From Halorubrum sp. SD626R (GTDB lineage: Archaea; Halobacteriota; Halobacteria; Halobacteriales; Haloferacaceae), in contig NZ_CVRT01000109.1 in the NCBI RefSeq assembly GCF_001261915.1, positions 1 through 61,288 of the forward strand: DNA of 61,288 nt. Direction: 5' to 3'. Positions 33,244-42,165 of the stretch are shown here, in pieces. Numbering within the stretch: the stretch's first letter is position 1; the number at the start of each line of letters is the position of its first letter. A program made the translations under genes and the position numbers. Under the pieces are notes generated by a model. That model did not search any database. It had not been told where the DNA came from and worked only from the letters and a program-made list of their open reading frames with translations.

Positions 33244-33558
33244 TCAGATGTGCTGGCCGAAGAGCCCGCGCCCCTTCGTCACCTCGACGTCGCCCTCGAC
33301 TCTCGTCTGACAGGCGAGGCGGACGTCGTGGCTGGGGTGGTGCGGCGGGAACCAGAGGCGGAGTTTCTCCTTCTTGCTCGGCTCGCTCACCTCGCCGTCG
33401 ACCTGGACCGCACAGGAACCGCACGACCCCGCGCCCCGGCAGTTGAGCTGCTTCATCTTGCCGTTGTACACGGAGAGGCCGGCCTCCGCGAGGACGTCGC
33501 GTAACACGGCGCCCTCCTCGCACTCGATCTCCTCGCCCTGGTAGGATACGGTAGGCAT
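33244..33558 (-). CDS. 2Fe-2S ferredoxin (plant-type)
   Basis: A 104-residue plant-type ferredoxin. The cluster ligands are in LNCRGAGSCGSCAVQVDG, with the fourth Cys in VRLACQTRVEGDVEV, a C-x5-C-x2-C...C pattern. It lacks the long acidic insertion typical of the main halophilic ferredoxin, so it is a smaller specialised electron carrier. Its partner enzyme is not adjacent. ATG 33558 (MPTVSYQGEEI) is preferred to the start ten codons upstream. Confidence 0.9.
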   Translation of the reverse strand: MPTVSYQGEEIECEEGAVLRDVLAEAGLSVYNGKMKQLNCRGAGSCGSCAVQVDGEVSEPSKKEKLRLWFPPHHPSHDVRLACQTRVEGDVEVTKGRGLFGQHI

Positions 33559-33755
33559 GTCGGTGAGAGGTACAGGGCCGATCCACAAAGAGGCTGTGTC
33601 CGCGGCGCGGGCCGACCGGAACCGAGGGCGTCGGGGGAACCGGGAGCGTCGCCGTCGCTCGGCGCGTCGACCGCGTCGTCCCCGAAACGGTCGTGTGCCA
33701 GGCGTCAGACGCCGGACGGGGCGTTTTTTACCCTCGGCACCGCAGCAGTGACGTA

Positions 33756-34910
33756 ATGGGACTCAGGTGTCTGCTCGGGCACGACTTCAGCGAGCCCGAA
33801 CTACGGCGCGAGCGCGAGGAGGACGGGAACGAGGTCGTCACGACCGTCACCGAGGTGAAGACCTGCGCTCGCTGCGGTGAGACGCAGGTCGTGAGCGAGA
33901 ACACCGAGGTGACGACGATGGCGCAGTTGACCGACGAGGCCGCCGCTGGCGCCGAGGCCGCGGACTCAGCGTCGCCGACCGCGGAACCGGACGCCGACGA
34001 CGACCGCACCGCGGCCGGCGACGTCGGACCCGACGCCGCGTCGACGGACGCCGACGCGATGGACGCCGGACCGACGGACGCGGGAGCGGTCGCGGCGTCG
34101 ACGGACGCGGGCGCCGATGCTGACGCCGACGACGCCGTGATCATCGACGACGAGCCCGCGGCACCGGCCGACGACGGGACCGGAGGCGAGGTCGCGAGCG
34201 GCGGGCCCGCGGGCGCGGCCGGCGAGGACGGCGCCGCGGCGGACGCGACGGGCGACGAGACCGCGACGGACGAGGACGAGGGCGCGGAGGTCCTCGAATC
34301 CGAAGCGGAGGAGGACGCCGGGACGCTCGGGGGCGGCGAGGAGTACGCGGAGTACCCCGAGGTCGAGACCGCCGAGTCGCCGTCGGCCGACGAGTCGGAG
34401 GCGGACGCGGACGACGGCGTGATCCTCGACGAGGAGGCCGAGCCGGCGACCGACCGCGAGCGCGGGGCGTGGCCCGACGTCGACGAGGCGGACGACTCGG
34501 GGCCGGCGACGACCCCGTGGCCCGAGCAGCGCGGCGAGGACGAGGGGTTCAGCGCGGAGGTCGGCGAGGGCGGCGCCGGCGACGTCGACTTCGGCGGCGG
34601 CCTCACCCCCGAAGCGGCCGAGCCGGCCGCGGAGGACGGGGACGCGGAGTACGTCGAGGCGCCGGACCGTCCCGCCGACGAGGTCGGCGGGACGGTCGAA
34701 GCGCGAGAGGGGGAGGCGGAGCCGGCCGACGCGGGGACGGAGATCACCCGCGCCGAGAGCCCCGACCTCTCGACGTCGACCGCGGAGGCGACGACGGAGT
34801 ACCACTGTCCCGAGTGCGGGATGAGCCGCGACGCCGACGGCAACTCCATGCGCGCGGGCGACATCTGCCCCGAGTGCAAGCGCGGCTACGTCACCGAGCG
34901 CCCGGTCTGA
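33756..34910 (+). CDS. DUF7093-like protein: two zinc elements joined by a long acidic linker
   Basis: A 384-residue protein. The N-terminal domain (~1-65) MGLRCLLGHDFSEPELRRER... carries a zinc-knuckle-like TCARCGETQ. The C-terminal zinc ribbon has YHCPECGMSRDADG and ICPECKRGYV. About 280 residues between them are low-complexity Asp/Glu/Ala/Gly/Pro, certainly disordered. The layout resembles haloarchaeal proteins annotated as DUF7093 (from memory). It could bridge two partners, but the function is unknown. Confidence 0.75.
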   Translation: MGLRCLLGHDFSEPELRREREEDGNEVVTTVTEVKTCARCGETQVVSENTEVTTMAQLTDEAAAGAEAADSASPTAEPDADDDRTAAGDVGPDAASTDADAMDAGPTDAGAVAASTDAGADADADDAVIIDDEPAAPADDGTGGEVASGGPAGAAGEDGAAADATGDETATDEDEGAEVLESEAEEDAGTLGGGEEYAEYPEVETAESPSADESEADADDGVILDEEAEPATDRERGAWPDVDEADDSGPATTPWPEQRGEDEGFSAEVGEGGAGDVDFGGGLTPEAAEPAAEDGDAEYVEAPDRPADEVGGTVEAREGEAEPADAGTEITRAESPDLSTSTAEATTEYHCPECGMSRDADGNSMRAGDICPECKRGYVTERPV

Positions 34911-34989
34911 TCGGTCGAGGGGGGTCGCTCAGCGGGCTGAAGACCCCGTGACGAAACTGGTTTACGCCCCCCTGTCGAACGGTCGCGGC

Positions 34990-35373
34990 ATGAAGGAGTA
35001 CAAGATGCGCCGCGGCGAGCATCTGGACGACCGCATGCCCGACCTGAAGGGGTCCGTCGAGGAGTACTTCGGCGAGGTCTCCGGGACCGAGGAGTGGCAG
35101 GGCCACGAGCTGTACGTCATCGAGGACCCGGACAACCCCGTCTTCGAGCGCATCGTGGCCGGCGCCGCGGAGTACGGCAGCAAGAAGGACAAGCTCGCCG
35201 TCCACTTCGAGGAGCGCCCGGCCGAGGACGTCATCGCCGAGGGCAACGCCGACGCCGCCGCCGACGCGGTCGATGCGAAAAACGAGTTCCTCCTGGAGGC
35301 GACCGGTCGCGACGCGAAGTCCCGCCGCGACTCGCTGAAGCGCGAGGTCGAGGACGACGCGCCCGACTACTGA
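34990..35373 (+). CDS. DUF5611-like conserved protein
   Basis: A 127-residue soluble protein beginning MKEYKMRRGEHLDDRMPDLK with a conserved central region (HELYVIEDPDNPVFERIVAG, GSKKDKLAVHFEERPAEDV). It matches the haloarchaeal family I know as DUF5611; the function is uncharacterised. The ATG at 34990 starts the conserved region. The upstream open frame is rejected because it runs into the preceding intergenic DNA. It lies 79 bp downstream of the DUF7093-like gene. Confidence 0.72.
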   Translation: MKEYKMRRGEHLDDRMPDLKGSVEEYFGEVSGTEEWQGHELYVIEDPDNPVFERIVAGAAEYGSKKDKLAVHFEERPAEDVIAEGNADAAADAVDAKNEFLLEATGRDAKSRRDSLKREVEDDAPDY

Positions 35374-35418
35374 GCCGGACACCGCCCCAGCTACCGAACC
35401 GGACGCCGCCCGCCGACG

Positions 35419-36012
35419 CTACTTGTACGACCGGTCGTTCGCGCGGACGACCGCCCCGCTCTCGTCGATCTCGGTCACCGAACAATTGTCCGCCGAGAGC
35501 TCCGTGAGCGATCGAACGACCGGGAGGTCGCGGCGCTCGCCGACGACGAGCCGGATCGGGTTCACGTGCGTGACGGCGACGACGGAGCCCTCGCGGGCCC
35601 GGAGGTCGGCGGCCGCGTCGAGGACGCGGTCGCGGACGGCGAGCCAGCTCTCCCCGCTCTCGGGGGCGCGCTCGGCGGCCGCGCGTCCGCTCTCCAGCAG
35701 GTCGAAGTCGGGGAAGCGCTCGAAGAAGTCGCTCGACGGGAGCCCCTGAAAGACGCCGAAATCGCGCTCGCGGAGCCGCGGGTCGGTCTCGACCGCGACC
35801 CCGGCCGCCGCGGCGATCGGCTCGGCGGTCTCGACGGTGCGCGCGAGGTCCGAGGCGACGACCGCGTCGACCGCGCGGCGGTCCGCGGTCGCGTCGGCGA
35901 CCGACGCGGCCTCCTCGCGGCCGCGCTCGGAGAGCCCGACCGGCGCCCACCCCTGGATCCGGCCCGCCTCGTTCCACTCGGTCGTCCCGTGTCTGACGAA
36001 CAGCGTGCTCAC
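35419..36012 (-). CDS. Histidine phosphatase (phosphoglycerate mutase-like)
   Basis: A 197-residue member of the histidine-phosphatase superfamily. The catalytic FVRHGTTEWNEAGRIQG has the RHG motif with the nucleophilic His at residue 8; RERDFGVFQGL and the second His in VVAVTHVNPIR complete the active site. The size fits cobalamin/alpha-ribazole or general sugar-phosphate phosphatases. The substrate cannot be deduced; no cobalamin gene is adjacent. Confidence 0.9.
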   Translation of the reverse strand: MSTLFVRHGTTEWNEAGRIQGWAPVGLSERGREEAASVADATADRRAVDAVVASDLARTVETAEPIAAAAGVAVETDPRLRERDFGVFQGLPSSDFFERFPDFDLLESGRAAAERAPESGESWLAVRDRVLDAAADLRAREGSVVAVTHVNPIRLVVGERRDLPVVRSLTELSADNCSVTEIDESGAVVRANDRSYK

Positions 36013-36069
36013 GGTTCACCCTCGGCGCCTCGTCTCAAGGGCCTTTCGTCGGCGATCGTGGCCGCCCTG

Positions 36070-38475
36070 TCAGCGCTCGAGCGACCGCGTTAGCGCGAAG
36101 ACGAACAGCGCGATGAGGAACGCCCCGACGAACCCCTCCAGCGTGGCGGCGAGCCGGACGATCAGGTCCGACTGCTCCGTGCCGCCGCCGAGGATCATCG
36201 CGACGAACGACTCCAGGCTCAAGAGCCCGTATCCGACGGGACCGCCGTACGGCGGTTCGGGAAGCAACGCGGCGAACGTCCCCGCGAAGACGACCACGAC
36301 GGCACCGGAGGCGAGGAGGACGCGGCTGGGACGTTCGCCGTAACCGGAGCTGAGGTCGAACAACACGTTCGAGACGTAGTCAAACGCGGCGACGGAACGC
36401 CCCCAGACGGTCCCGTCGCCGCGGGCCGCCTCGCGGTACTCCCGACGGCGCTGAAGCATCTCGTTCCGGAAGAACCGCGAAGCGGCGTCAACGTCGCCGA
36501 CGCGGTTCGCACCGTTCCGCGCGAGCACGTAGGTGGTTACTAGCGCGCCCGGATCCGGCTTCTCCCAGTCGACATCGGCGATCTCCGGGACGATCAGGCG
36601 CTGTAGCTCGCTCCGCGCCGCGGCGCTCCCGGGGTCGTCCGCGGGGTACGCGCGCGGATCGATACGTCTGAGCGCCTCGCGAACCCCGGAGTTGCGGAGG
36701 GCGGCAACGGCAGCGGGAGCGGGAGTCGCGGTCGGCTCGGGACCCGAAGCGGCCTCGGCCAGCCCACGAACGAGTCCGATCCGGTCGCTCTCCCGCTCAT
36801 CGAACGGGGCCGGCGTGGCCGCGTCGCGGGCGGATTCGACATCGCCGGCGATCGCGTTGAGGTCGCCCTCGGCGGAGACGAGAGCCGTGACGGCCGCGAC
36901 GGGGTCGTCAGCGTCGAGGGCGTCGCGGAACCCGTCGAACGTCGCGACCGCCGCGAGGAGGTCGTCGGCGAGGGCCATCGCCTCGTCGGCCGCGGTGGCC
37001 GCCGCGAGACGGTGGTAGCCCGGTTCCGCGTCGCGGTCGCCGTCAAGGCCGACGAAGTCGCGAACACGGTCGATCCTTCCGGTGTCGGGGGCGAGCGCCG
37101 GGAGGCCGTGGAGCCGCCAGTCGGTGTCCTCGAAGGCGTCGGTGTTCTCGCTGAACACGAAGCCGTCGAACTCGGTCTTGAAGAAGTGGAGCCGACCGGC
37201 GGCGCCGCGGTTCCTCCCCAGCCGGACGTCCCCGAGCGCGGCGTTCCGGAGGTCGTACGCCACGGGGGCGCTCGCGGTCGGCTGCGAGAGGAAACCGCCG
37301 TCGACGGACGCGTCGCGCAGCCGAACGACGGAGAAGGTCTCGCCGCCTTCGACCCCCCCGACGTCGAGCCGCGGGGTACATTTCAATTCGCCCGCGACGG
37401 CGGTGCCCGAGAGGTCGAGACAGCCCTCGACGATCGGTCCGGGGAGGGTGCCGCCCCGCGGCTCCGCGAGGTCGGCGTCGCCGCTGATCCGCGCGTCGCG
37501 GAGGGAGAGGTTTCCCGCCACGTTCGTTGGACCGAGCGTCGTCGACTCGTCGTCCACGGCGCCGAGCCAGAGCGAGTCGTCGAGGTCCACGGCGTCGAGC
37601 CGAAGGTCGCCGCCGACGTGAAGGTCATTCAGCAGGAGCGCCCCGCGGCTCCGAAGGTGTTCGAAGACCACGTGCGAGCGCACCTCAGTGAGCCTGAGGG
37701 TGAGCTCTGAGGTGTTCGCGTGGTGGCGCTCCCCGCGGAGCGTGAGGCCCGGACAGTAGAGCCGGCCCTGGACGGCGCCGCGCTTGAATTCGAACCGGCC
37801 GTCGACGACGCATTCCGTCGCTTCGACATCGCCGTTCACCACCGCGTCGGTGAGGACGAACCGTCCACCGACGCGCGCGTCGTCGAACCGCAGCGGCGTA
37901 GGGGCGGAGCCGCCGATCCCGGGGGCGCCGTCCGTGGGCCGTTCCGCCGCGTCGACGCCTCCGGCCCACAGGCCGTCGGCGTCCGGGTCAACCCGGGCGT
38001 CGGCGTGCGTCGCCGGGCCGAGCACGGACCGGCGAAGCGAACAGTCGCCGTCGACGACGCAGTCGGTCGCGTCGACGGCCTCGATCCGCGAACCGCCGAG
38101 GTCGAAGTCCGCCTCGATCCGCGCGTCGCGACAGTTGAGCTCGCCGAGACGGGCGCCCCGGAGGTCGAGCGGGTGGGTGTCGCGACGCTCGATCAACTCG
38201 TCTGAGAGGTCGAGCGTCGGGAGTCGAGCCCCGACGAACCGCTTGCGCTCGCGGGCGAATCGCCGCGCTTCGAGGTCGGCCGCGAACAGGTCCGACTCGG
38301 GCGTCGCGGAGAGTGAATCGAGTAGTTTGCCGGCGGCGTCCCCGTTCGAGAGCGCGTCGGGATCGTGGAACGCGCAGCGGTCACTCCCCTTGACCGCCGT
38401 TCGTGGACAGCGCCAGTCGTCGGCGAGGTCGCCGGGGACGGAGACGTCGGCGGCGTCGAAGCTACACCGTGTCAT
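36070..38475 (-). CDS. Pentapeptide-repeat/beta-helix protein fused to a two-helix ion-channel-like pore
   Basis: An 801-residue protein. The N-terminus has a small Cys/His element (MTRCSF...WRCPRT...CAFHDP, residues ~1-40). Residues ~95-430 are a pentapeptide-like beta-helix (LRGARLGELNCRDARIEADF, LRDARISGDADL, LRNAALGDVRLGRN). An alpha-helical middle follows. Residues 718-801 form a two-helix pore: TM1 VLLASGAVVVVFAGTFAALL, pore-like GYGLLSLESFVAMILGGG, TM2 LEGFVGAFLIALFVFALTR. The link DYVSNVLFDLSSGYGERPSR is typical of channel-fused pentapeptide proteins. The selectivity-filter TVGYG motif is absent, so ion specificity is unknown. Confidence 0.75.
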   Translation of the reverse strand: MTRCSFDAADVSVPGDLADDWRCPRTAVKGSDRCAFHDPDALSNGDAAGKLLDSLSATPESDLFAADLEARRFARERKRFVGARLPTLDLSDELIERRDTHPLDLRGARLGELNCRDARIEADFDLGGSRIEAVDATDCVVDGDCSLRRSVLGPATHADARVDPDADGLWAGGVDAAERPTDGAPGIGGSAPTPLRFDDARVGGRFVLTDAVVNGDVEATECVVDGRFEFKRGAVQGRLYCPGLTLRGERHHANTSELTLRLTEVRSHVVFEHLRSRGALLLNDLHVGGDLRLDAVDLDDSLWLGAVDDESTTLGPTNVAGNLSLRDARISGDADLAEPRGGTLPGPIVEGCLDLSGTAVAGELKCTPRLDVGGVEGGETFSVVRLRDASVDGGFLSQPTASAPVAYDLRNAALGDVRLGRNRGAAGRLHFFKTEFDGFVFSENTDAFEDTDWRLHGLPALAPDTGRIDRVRDFVGLDGDRDAEPGYHRLAAATAADEAMALADDLLAAVATFDGFRDALDADDPVAAVTALVSAEGDLNAIAGDVESARDAATPAPFDERESDRIGLVRGLAEAASGPEPTATPAPAAVAALRNSGVREALRRIDPRAYPADDPGSAAARSELQRLIVPEIADVDWEKPDPGALVTTYVLARNGANRVGDVDAASRFFRNEMLQRRREYREAARGDGTVWGRSVAAFDYVSNVLFDLSSGYGERPSRVLLASGAVVVVFAGTFAALLPEPPYGGPVGYGLLSLESFVAMILGGGTEQSDLIVRLAATLEGFVGAFLIALFVFALTRSLER

Positions 38476-38583
38476 GGGCGAAGGAGTCGGACGAGATACA
38501 TAAACGATCGGCGGTCCCGTGACGCCGAGGCGACGCCTCTATCGACGACAGGCTATTGACGACCGACCCGGTAGGGGAACCGA

Positions 38584-39399
38584 ATGCGACAGGACCCGAT
38601 CCCCGCCGCGGTCGCCGACCGGCTGTCGGACGCTGCCCGTCGCCTGCGGGCGGCCCGGCGGAGCGCGCTCGACCGCGTCGCCGTCGAGGAGACGGAGTGG
38701 GAGTACGCGGGCCGGACCTGGTCGTGGCCGGCGGGCGAGGCGCGGACGTACTTCCGGGAGCTCGCGCCCGGCGAGCGCGAGGTCCTCGACGAGCTGACCG
38801 CGGCGCTGGGGGAGCACCGGTCGCCGGACGAGACCGGATCGGGAGCGGAATCGAGGGCCGAGGTCGTCGGGGTCGGCACGGGCAGGGTGGCCGTCGCGAT
38901 TCCGGGGGCCGTCGGTGAGGGGCCGAGTGCGAGCGACGGCGAGCGGTCGGAGGCGACCGACGGCGACGCCCTCGTCGCGAAGCTGGCTCGGTACGGCCCC
39001 TCTGCGGAGATGGGCGACGGCCGCCCGCAGAACCGCCGGGAGCGTCGGATCTGGTCGGCGGTGGAGTCGCACCCCTTTCTCCCCGTCCTCGACGGCGACG
39101 CCGACGGCGACTGGATCGCCATGCCGCGCGCGGACGTCCCACCGGCCGAGGCGGTGCGAGAGGCGGCGCTCGACCGCGTGCGATCGGCGCTGGCGCCCCA
39201 CCGCGACCGGTTCCACTTCGACGAGCTGAAGCCGGAGAACGTCGGCGCGTACCGCGACCGGTACTGGGTCGTCGACTACGGGCGCCCGGCCGGCGAACCC
39301 CTGTTCGCCGAGCCGCCGGACGCGTCCGCGGGTGAGACCGCCGAACCGCCAAGGGGAGAGACCGGAGAGAACCGTCAGGATCGATCGGATGAAAATTAA
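38584..39399 (+). CDS. Cryptic protein-kinase-like protein
   Basis: A 271-residue protein usually left as hypothetical. It shows ordered kinase-fold landmarks: a Gly-rich turn VGVGTGRVAVAI (~95-106), a beta3-like Lys133 in ALVAKLARYG, a helix-C-like Glu153 in NRRERRIWSA, a hinge-like DWIAMPRAD, a catalytic loop HFDELKPENV (His211, Asp213, Lys216, Asn219) and a DFG-like DYG at 231-233. If real, it is a compact Ser/Thr or small-molecule kinase. The assignment is inferred from motifs only. The C-terminal 35 residues are disordered. The gene's stop codon lies inside an inverted repeat upstream of the UspA gene. Confidence 0.62.
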   Translation: MRQDPIPAAVADRLSDAARRLRAARRSALDRVAVEETEWEYAGRTWSWPAGEARTYFRELAPGEREVLDELTAALGEHRSPDETGSGAESRAEVVGVGTGRVAVAIPGAVGEGPSASDGERSEATDGDALVAKLARYGPSAEMGDGRPQNRRERRIWSAVESHPFLPVLDGDADGDWIAMPRADVPPAEAVREAALDRVRSALAPHRDRFHFDELKPENVGAYRDRYWVVDYGRPAGEPLFAEPPDASAGETAEPPRGETGENRQDRSDEN

Positions 39400-39415
39400 T
39401 TCAGAACCGAATTAA
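39396..39415 (+). promoter_or_regulatory. Inverted repeat upstream of the UspA gene
   Basis: TTAATTC-agaacc-GAATTAA, a perfect seven-base inverted repeat with a six-base spacer. It overlaps the stop codon of the kinase-like gene and lies just upstream of a TATA-like gtcttatca (near 39426-39434) of the gene at 39457. It could be an operator for the stress gene or a terminator of the upstream one. Confidence 0.5.
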
Positions 39416-39456
39416 AATTTTAGCAGTCTTATCAGGGCGGGCGGCGAAAGGGAAGC

Positions 39457-39915
39457 ATGAGCATCGAGACGGTGCTACTGGCGGTCGGAACCGAAGACGA
39501 GAAGCGAACGGAGCAGATCGCGAGGGAGGCGATCGCGGTCGCCGAGCCCACGGGCGCGGAGGTCGTGTTGACCCACGTGTTCGCCGACGAGGAGTTCGAC
39601 GGGATCCGGGCGAAGCTGGGCGTCGACCCGGCGAGCGAGGGGTCGACGCCGGACGCGGTCGCCGAGCGACACACGACGACGCGGGCGCTCGCGGAGGCGC
39701 TCGACGACGCCGACATCTCGTACTCGATCCGGGGCGCGGTCGGCGATCACGCCGACGAGGTCGTCGAGGCGGCCTCGGCGGTCGGGGCCGACCGCGTGGT
39801 CGTCGGCGGGCGGCGCCGGTCGCCGACCGGGAAGGCCGTGTTCGGCAGCGTCGCGCAGGAGGTCATCCTCTCGGCGCCGTGTCCGGTGACCTTCGTGCGG
39901 GAAGTCGCCGCCTGA
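39457..39915 (+). CDS. Universal stress protein (UspA family)
   Basis: A 152-residue UspA-fold protein starting MSIETVLLAVGTEDEKRTEQ. The ATP-binding G-x2-G-x9-G-S motif is recognisable near the C-terminus (VVGGRRRSPTGKAVFGSVAQ, then VILSAPCPVTFV), so it is probably a nucleotide-binding member. It is preceded by an AT-rich control region with a perfect inverted repeat, unusual in this GC-rich setting, which suggests strong regulation. Confidence 0.92.
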   Translation: MSIETVLLAVGTEDEKRTEQIAREAIAVAEPTGAEVVLTHVFADEEFDGIRAKLGVDPASEGSTPDAVAERHTTTRALAEALDDADISYSIRGAVGDHADEVVEAASAVGADRVVVGGRRRSPTGKAVFGSVAQEVILSAPCPVTFVREVAA

Positions 39916-39990
39916 GGGCGGGCCGGAGTTCGAGGCGAACCGCTCGGGGAAGCGCCCCGCTTAAGTGATACCGGTCCGGGACTCTAGCCG

Positions 39991-40971
39991 ATGTACTACG
40001 TTGGCGTCGACCTCGGGGCGACGAACGTCCGGGCGGTCGTCGGCGACGAGACGGCGGCGATCCTCGGCTCCGACGCGCGGGGGACCCCTCGCGGACCGAA
40101 CGGGATCGCCGTGACCGAGGCCGTGTTGGGCGTCGTCCGCGGTGCGTGCGCCGACGCCGAGATCGACCCGACCGAGGTCGCCGCGGCGGGGATCGGCTCG
40201 ATCGGCCCCCTCGACCTCGCGGCCGGGGTCGTCCAGGGGCCGGCGAACCTCCCGGACACCGTCGAACGGATCCCGCTCGTCGGGCCCGTCTCCCAGCTCC
40301 TCGGCACCGACGAGGTCCACCTCCACAACGACACCATCGCGGGCGTCATCGGCGAGCGGTTCCACTCGGAGCGCAACCCCGACGACATGGTGTATCTCAC
40401 CATCTCCTCGGGGATCGGCGCCGGGGTCGCCGTCGACGGCAACGTGCTCTCGGGGTGGGACGGCAACGCCGGCGAGGTCGGCCACATGACCGTCGACCCG
40501 CACGGCTTCATGACCTGCGGGTGCGGCCACGACGGCCACTGGGAAGGGTACTGCTCGGGCAACAACATCCCGAAGTACGCCCGCGAGCTCCACGCGGAGG
40601 ACCCCGTCGAGACGTCGCTCCCGATCGAGGACCCGGAGTTCTCCGCGGTCGACGTGTTCGAGGCGGCCGACGAGGACGTCTTCGCCGACCACGTGATCGA
40701 CCAGGTGGCGCACTGGAACGCGATGGGCGTCGCCAACGTGATCCACGCGTACGCCCCGCTCGTGGTGAGCGTCGGCGGCGCGGTCGCGCTCAACAACCCC
40801 GAGCGGGTGCTCGATCCGATCCGCGAGAAGCTCGCCGACATGGTGTTCATCAACGTCCCGGAGGTCCGGCTCACCGCCCTCGGCGACGAGGTCGTCGTGA
40901 AGGGGGCGCTCGCGAGCGCGCTCACCGGCGGCACGGGCGACCGGTCGCGGGTGGAGTCGCCGCCAGGGTGA
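39991..40971 (+). CDS. ROK-family sugar kinase (glucokinase-like)
   Basis: A 326-residue ROK kinase. The phosphate-binding MYYVGVDLGATNVRAVVGDE is at the N-terminus, the substrate motif LHNDTIAGVIGE follows, and the catalytic/ATP region is VYLTISSGIGAGVAVDG and NAGEVGHMTVDP. The ROK zinc site appears as CGCGHDGHWEGYCSG. Sugar specificity (glucose, N-acetylglucosamine or another) is not determinable. The N-terminal DNA-binding domain of ROK repressors is absent, so it acts as an enzyme. No sugar operon surrounds it. Confidence 0.9.
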   Translation: MYYVGVDLGATNVRAVVGDETAAILGSDARGTPRGPNGIAVTEAVLGVVRGACADAEIDPTEVAAAGIGSIGPLDLAAGVVQGPANLPDTVERIPLVGPVSQLLGTDEVHLHNDTIAGVIGERFHSERNPDDMVYLTISSGIGAGVAVDGNVLSGWDGNAGEVGHMTVDPHGFMTCGCGHDGHWEGYCSGNNIPKYARELHAEDPVETSLPIEDPEFSAVDVFEAADEDVFADHVIDQVAHWNAMGVANVIHAYAPLVVSVGGAVALNNPERVLDPIREKLADMVFINVPEVRLTALGDEVVVKGALASALTGGTGDRSRVESPPG

Positions 40972-40989
40972 GCGGGTCGGACCCGCCAG

Positions 40990-42000
40990 TCAGTCCTCGA
41001 ACTCCGTGAGCTCCGGCTCCACGTCCGGATCGACCGCGTCGCGCGTCTCCAAGTACGCGTCCCGGTAGCGCCAGATCTTCCGGAGGAGGACGTAACCGAA
41101 CGCGCCCTGAAAGAGGAGGACGAAGAGGAGCAGCGCCGGGAGCCGCGGGATGGGGGTGAGCGCCGGGATCACCGAGGTGACCGGGCCGACCAGGGTGTTG
41201 TACAGCCCGTGGATCGCGGCGGCGATGACGAGCCCCTTCACGACGATCGGGCCGCGGTGCTCGGGGTTGAACTTCGCGAGGCCGAGGTAGTAGCCCGCGA
41301 ACGCCGAGTAGACGACGTGGCCCGGGCCCGCGAGCGCGCGCAGCGCCGCGATCCCGTCGCCCGCACCGAGGACGGCGACTCCGATCGTCAGCTCCGACAT
41401 CTCGACGGTCCGGGCGATGTAGACGAGGTTCTCGATGACGGCGAAGCCGAGCCCGGCGATCGCCCCGTACACCGCGCCGTCGACGACGGCGTTGAACCGG
41501 TCGTCTGTGTAGGCGTACAGCCGGACCGCGAGCAGCTTCACCGTCTCCTCGACGGGACCGACGACGAGGAAGAAGAAGAGGACGAGCCCCGGGAAGCCGA
41601 GCGGGGAGAAGAGCGGCTGCAGGCGACCGTTGAGCACCGCGGCGAACGTCGCCGTGAGAACCGACAGCAGGAACGTCGCCACGAGCAGGGAGAGCGGCTC
41701 CGCGGTCGTGACGTCGGAGACGTACACGTACGCCGCGAGGCCGAAGGCGGGGATCGCCGAGAGCCCGACGAGCATCGCGACCGCGGGGTCGAAGACGAGC
41801 CCGAGGCCGAACGACCCGAGGATGAGCAGGAGCAGGGCGAGCGCGACGAAGACGACCAGCGCCTTCGCGGAGCGGGTGATGAGCCAGTGCAGCGCGACCG
41901 AGAGCCCGTCGAGGGAAGTGCGCTCCTCCCACGTGGCGATGTCGTAGAGGTCGCGGTCGTCGTCGGAGCGCGACTCGACCGGGTCCGACCGGGATGGCAT
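40990..42000 (-). CDS. PrsW-family intramembrane protease
   Basis: A 336-residue multi-pass membrane protein with the PrsW/CAAX-protease-like metal motifs: Glu-Glu in VVGPVEETVKLLAVRLYAY, His in HVVYSAFAGYYLG and His in AAIHGLYNTLVGP. About eight hydrophobic helices are present. PrsW cleaves membrane anti-sigma factors in bacteria; in archaea the substrate is unknown. It converges with the ROK kinase gene, and its start faces the DUF7532-like gene. Confidence 0.85.
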   Translation of the reverse strand: MPSRSDPVESRSDDDRDLYDIATWEERTSLDGLSVALHWLITRSAKALVVFVALALLLLILGSFGLGLVFDPAVAMLVGLSAIPAFGLAAYVYVSDVTTAEPLSLLVATFLLSVLTATFAAVLNGRLQPLFSPLGFPGLVLFFFLVVGPVEETVKLLAVRLYAYTDDRFNAVVDGAVYGAIAGLGFAVIENLVYIARTVEMSELTIGVAVLGAGDGIAALRALAGPGHVVYSAFAGYYLGLAKFNPEHRGPIVVKGLVIAAAIHGLYNTLVGPVTSVIPALTPIPRLPALLLFVLLFQGAFGYVLLRKIWRYRDAYLETRDAVDPDVEPELTEFED

Positions 42001-42165
42001 ACGCGCCGATTCGGTCCGGGGTGACTTAAGCCGTGGCCGAACCGGTTCGCGGTCGAACGGTCGACCGGGGCCCCGTCACGCGACGCGTCCGCCCGCGATG
42101 TATCTGCCCACGACGGGCTCGCTCCGAGCCGGTGGAATTGAAACCGCGGCGCCCGAAGGGGGGGT

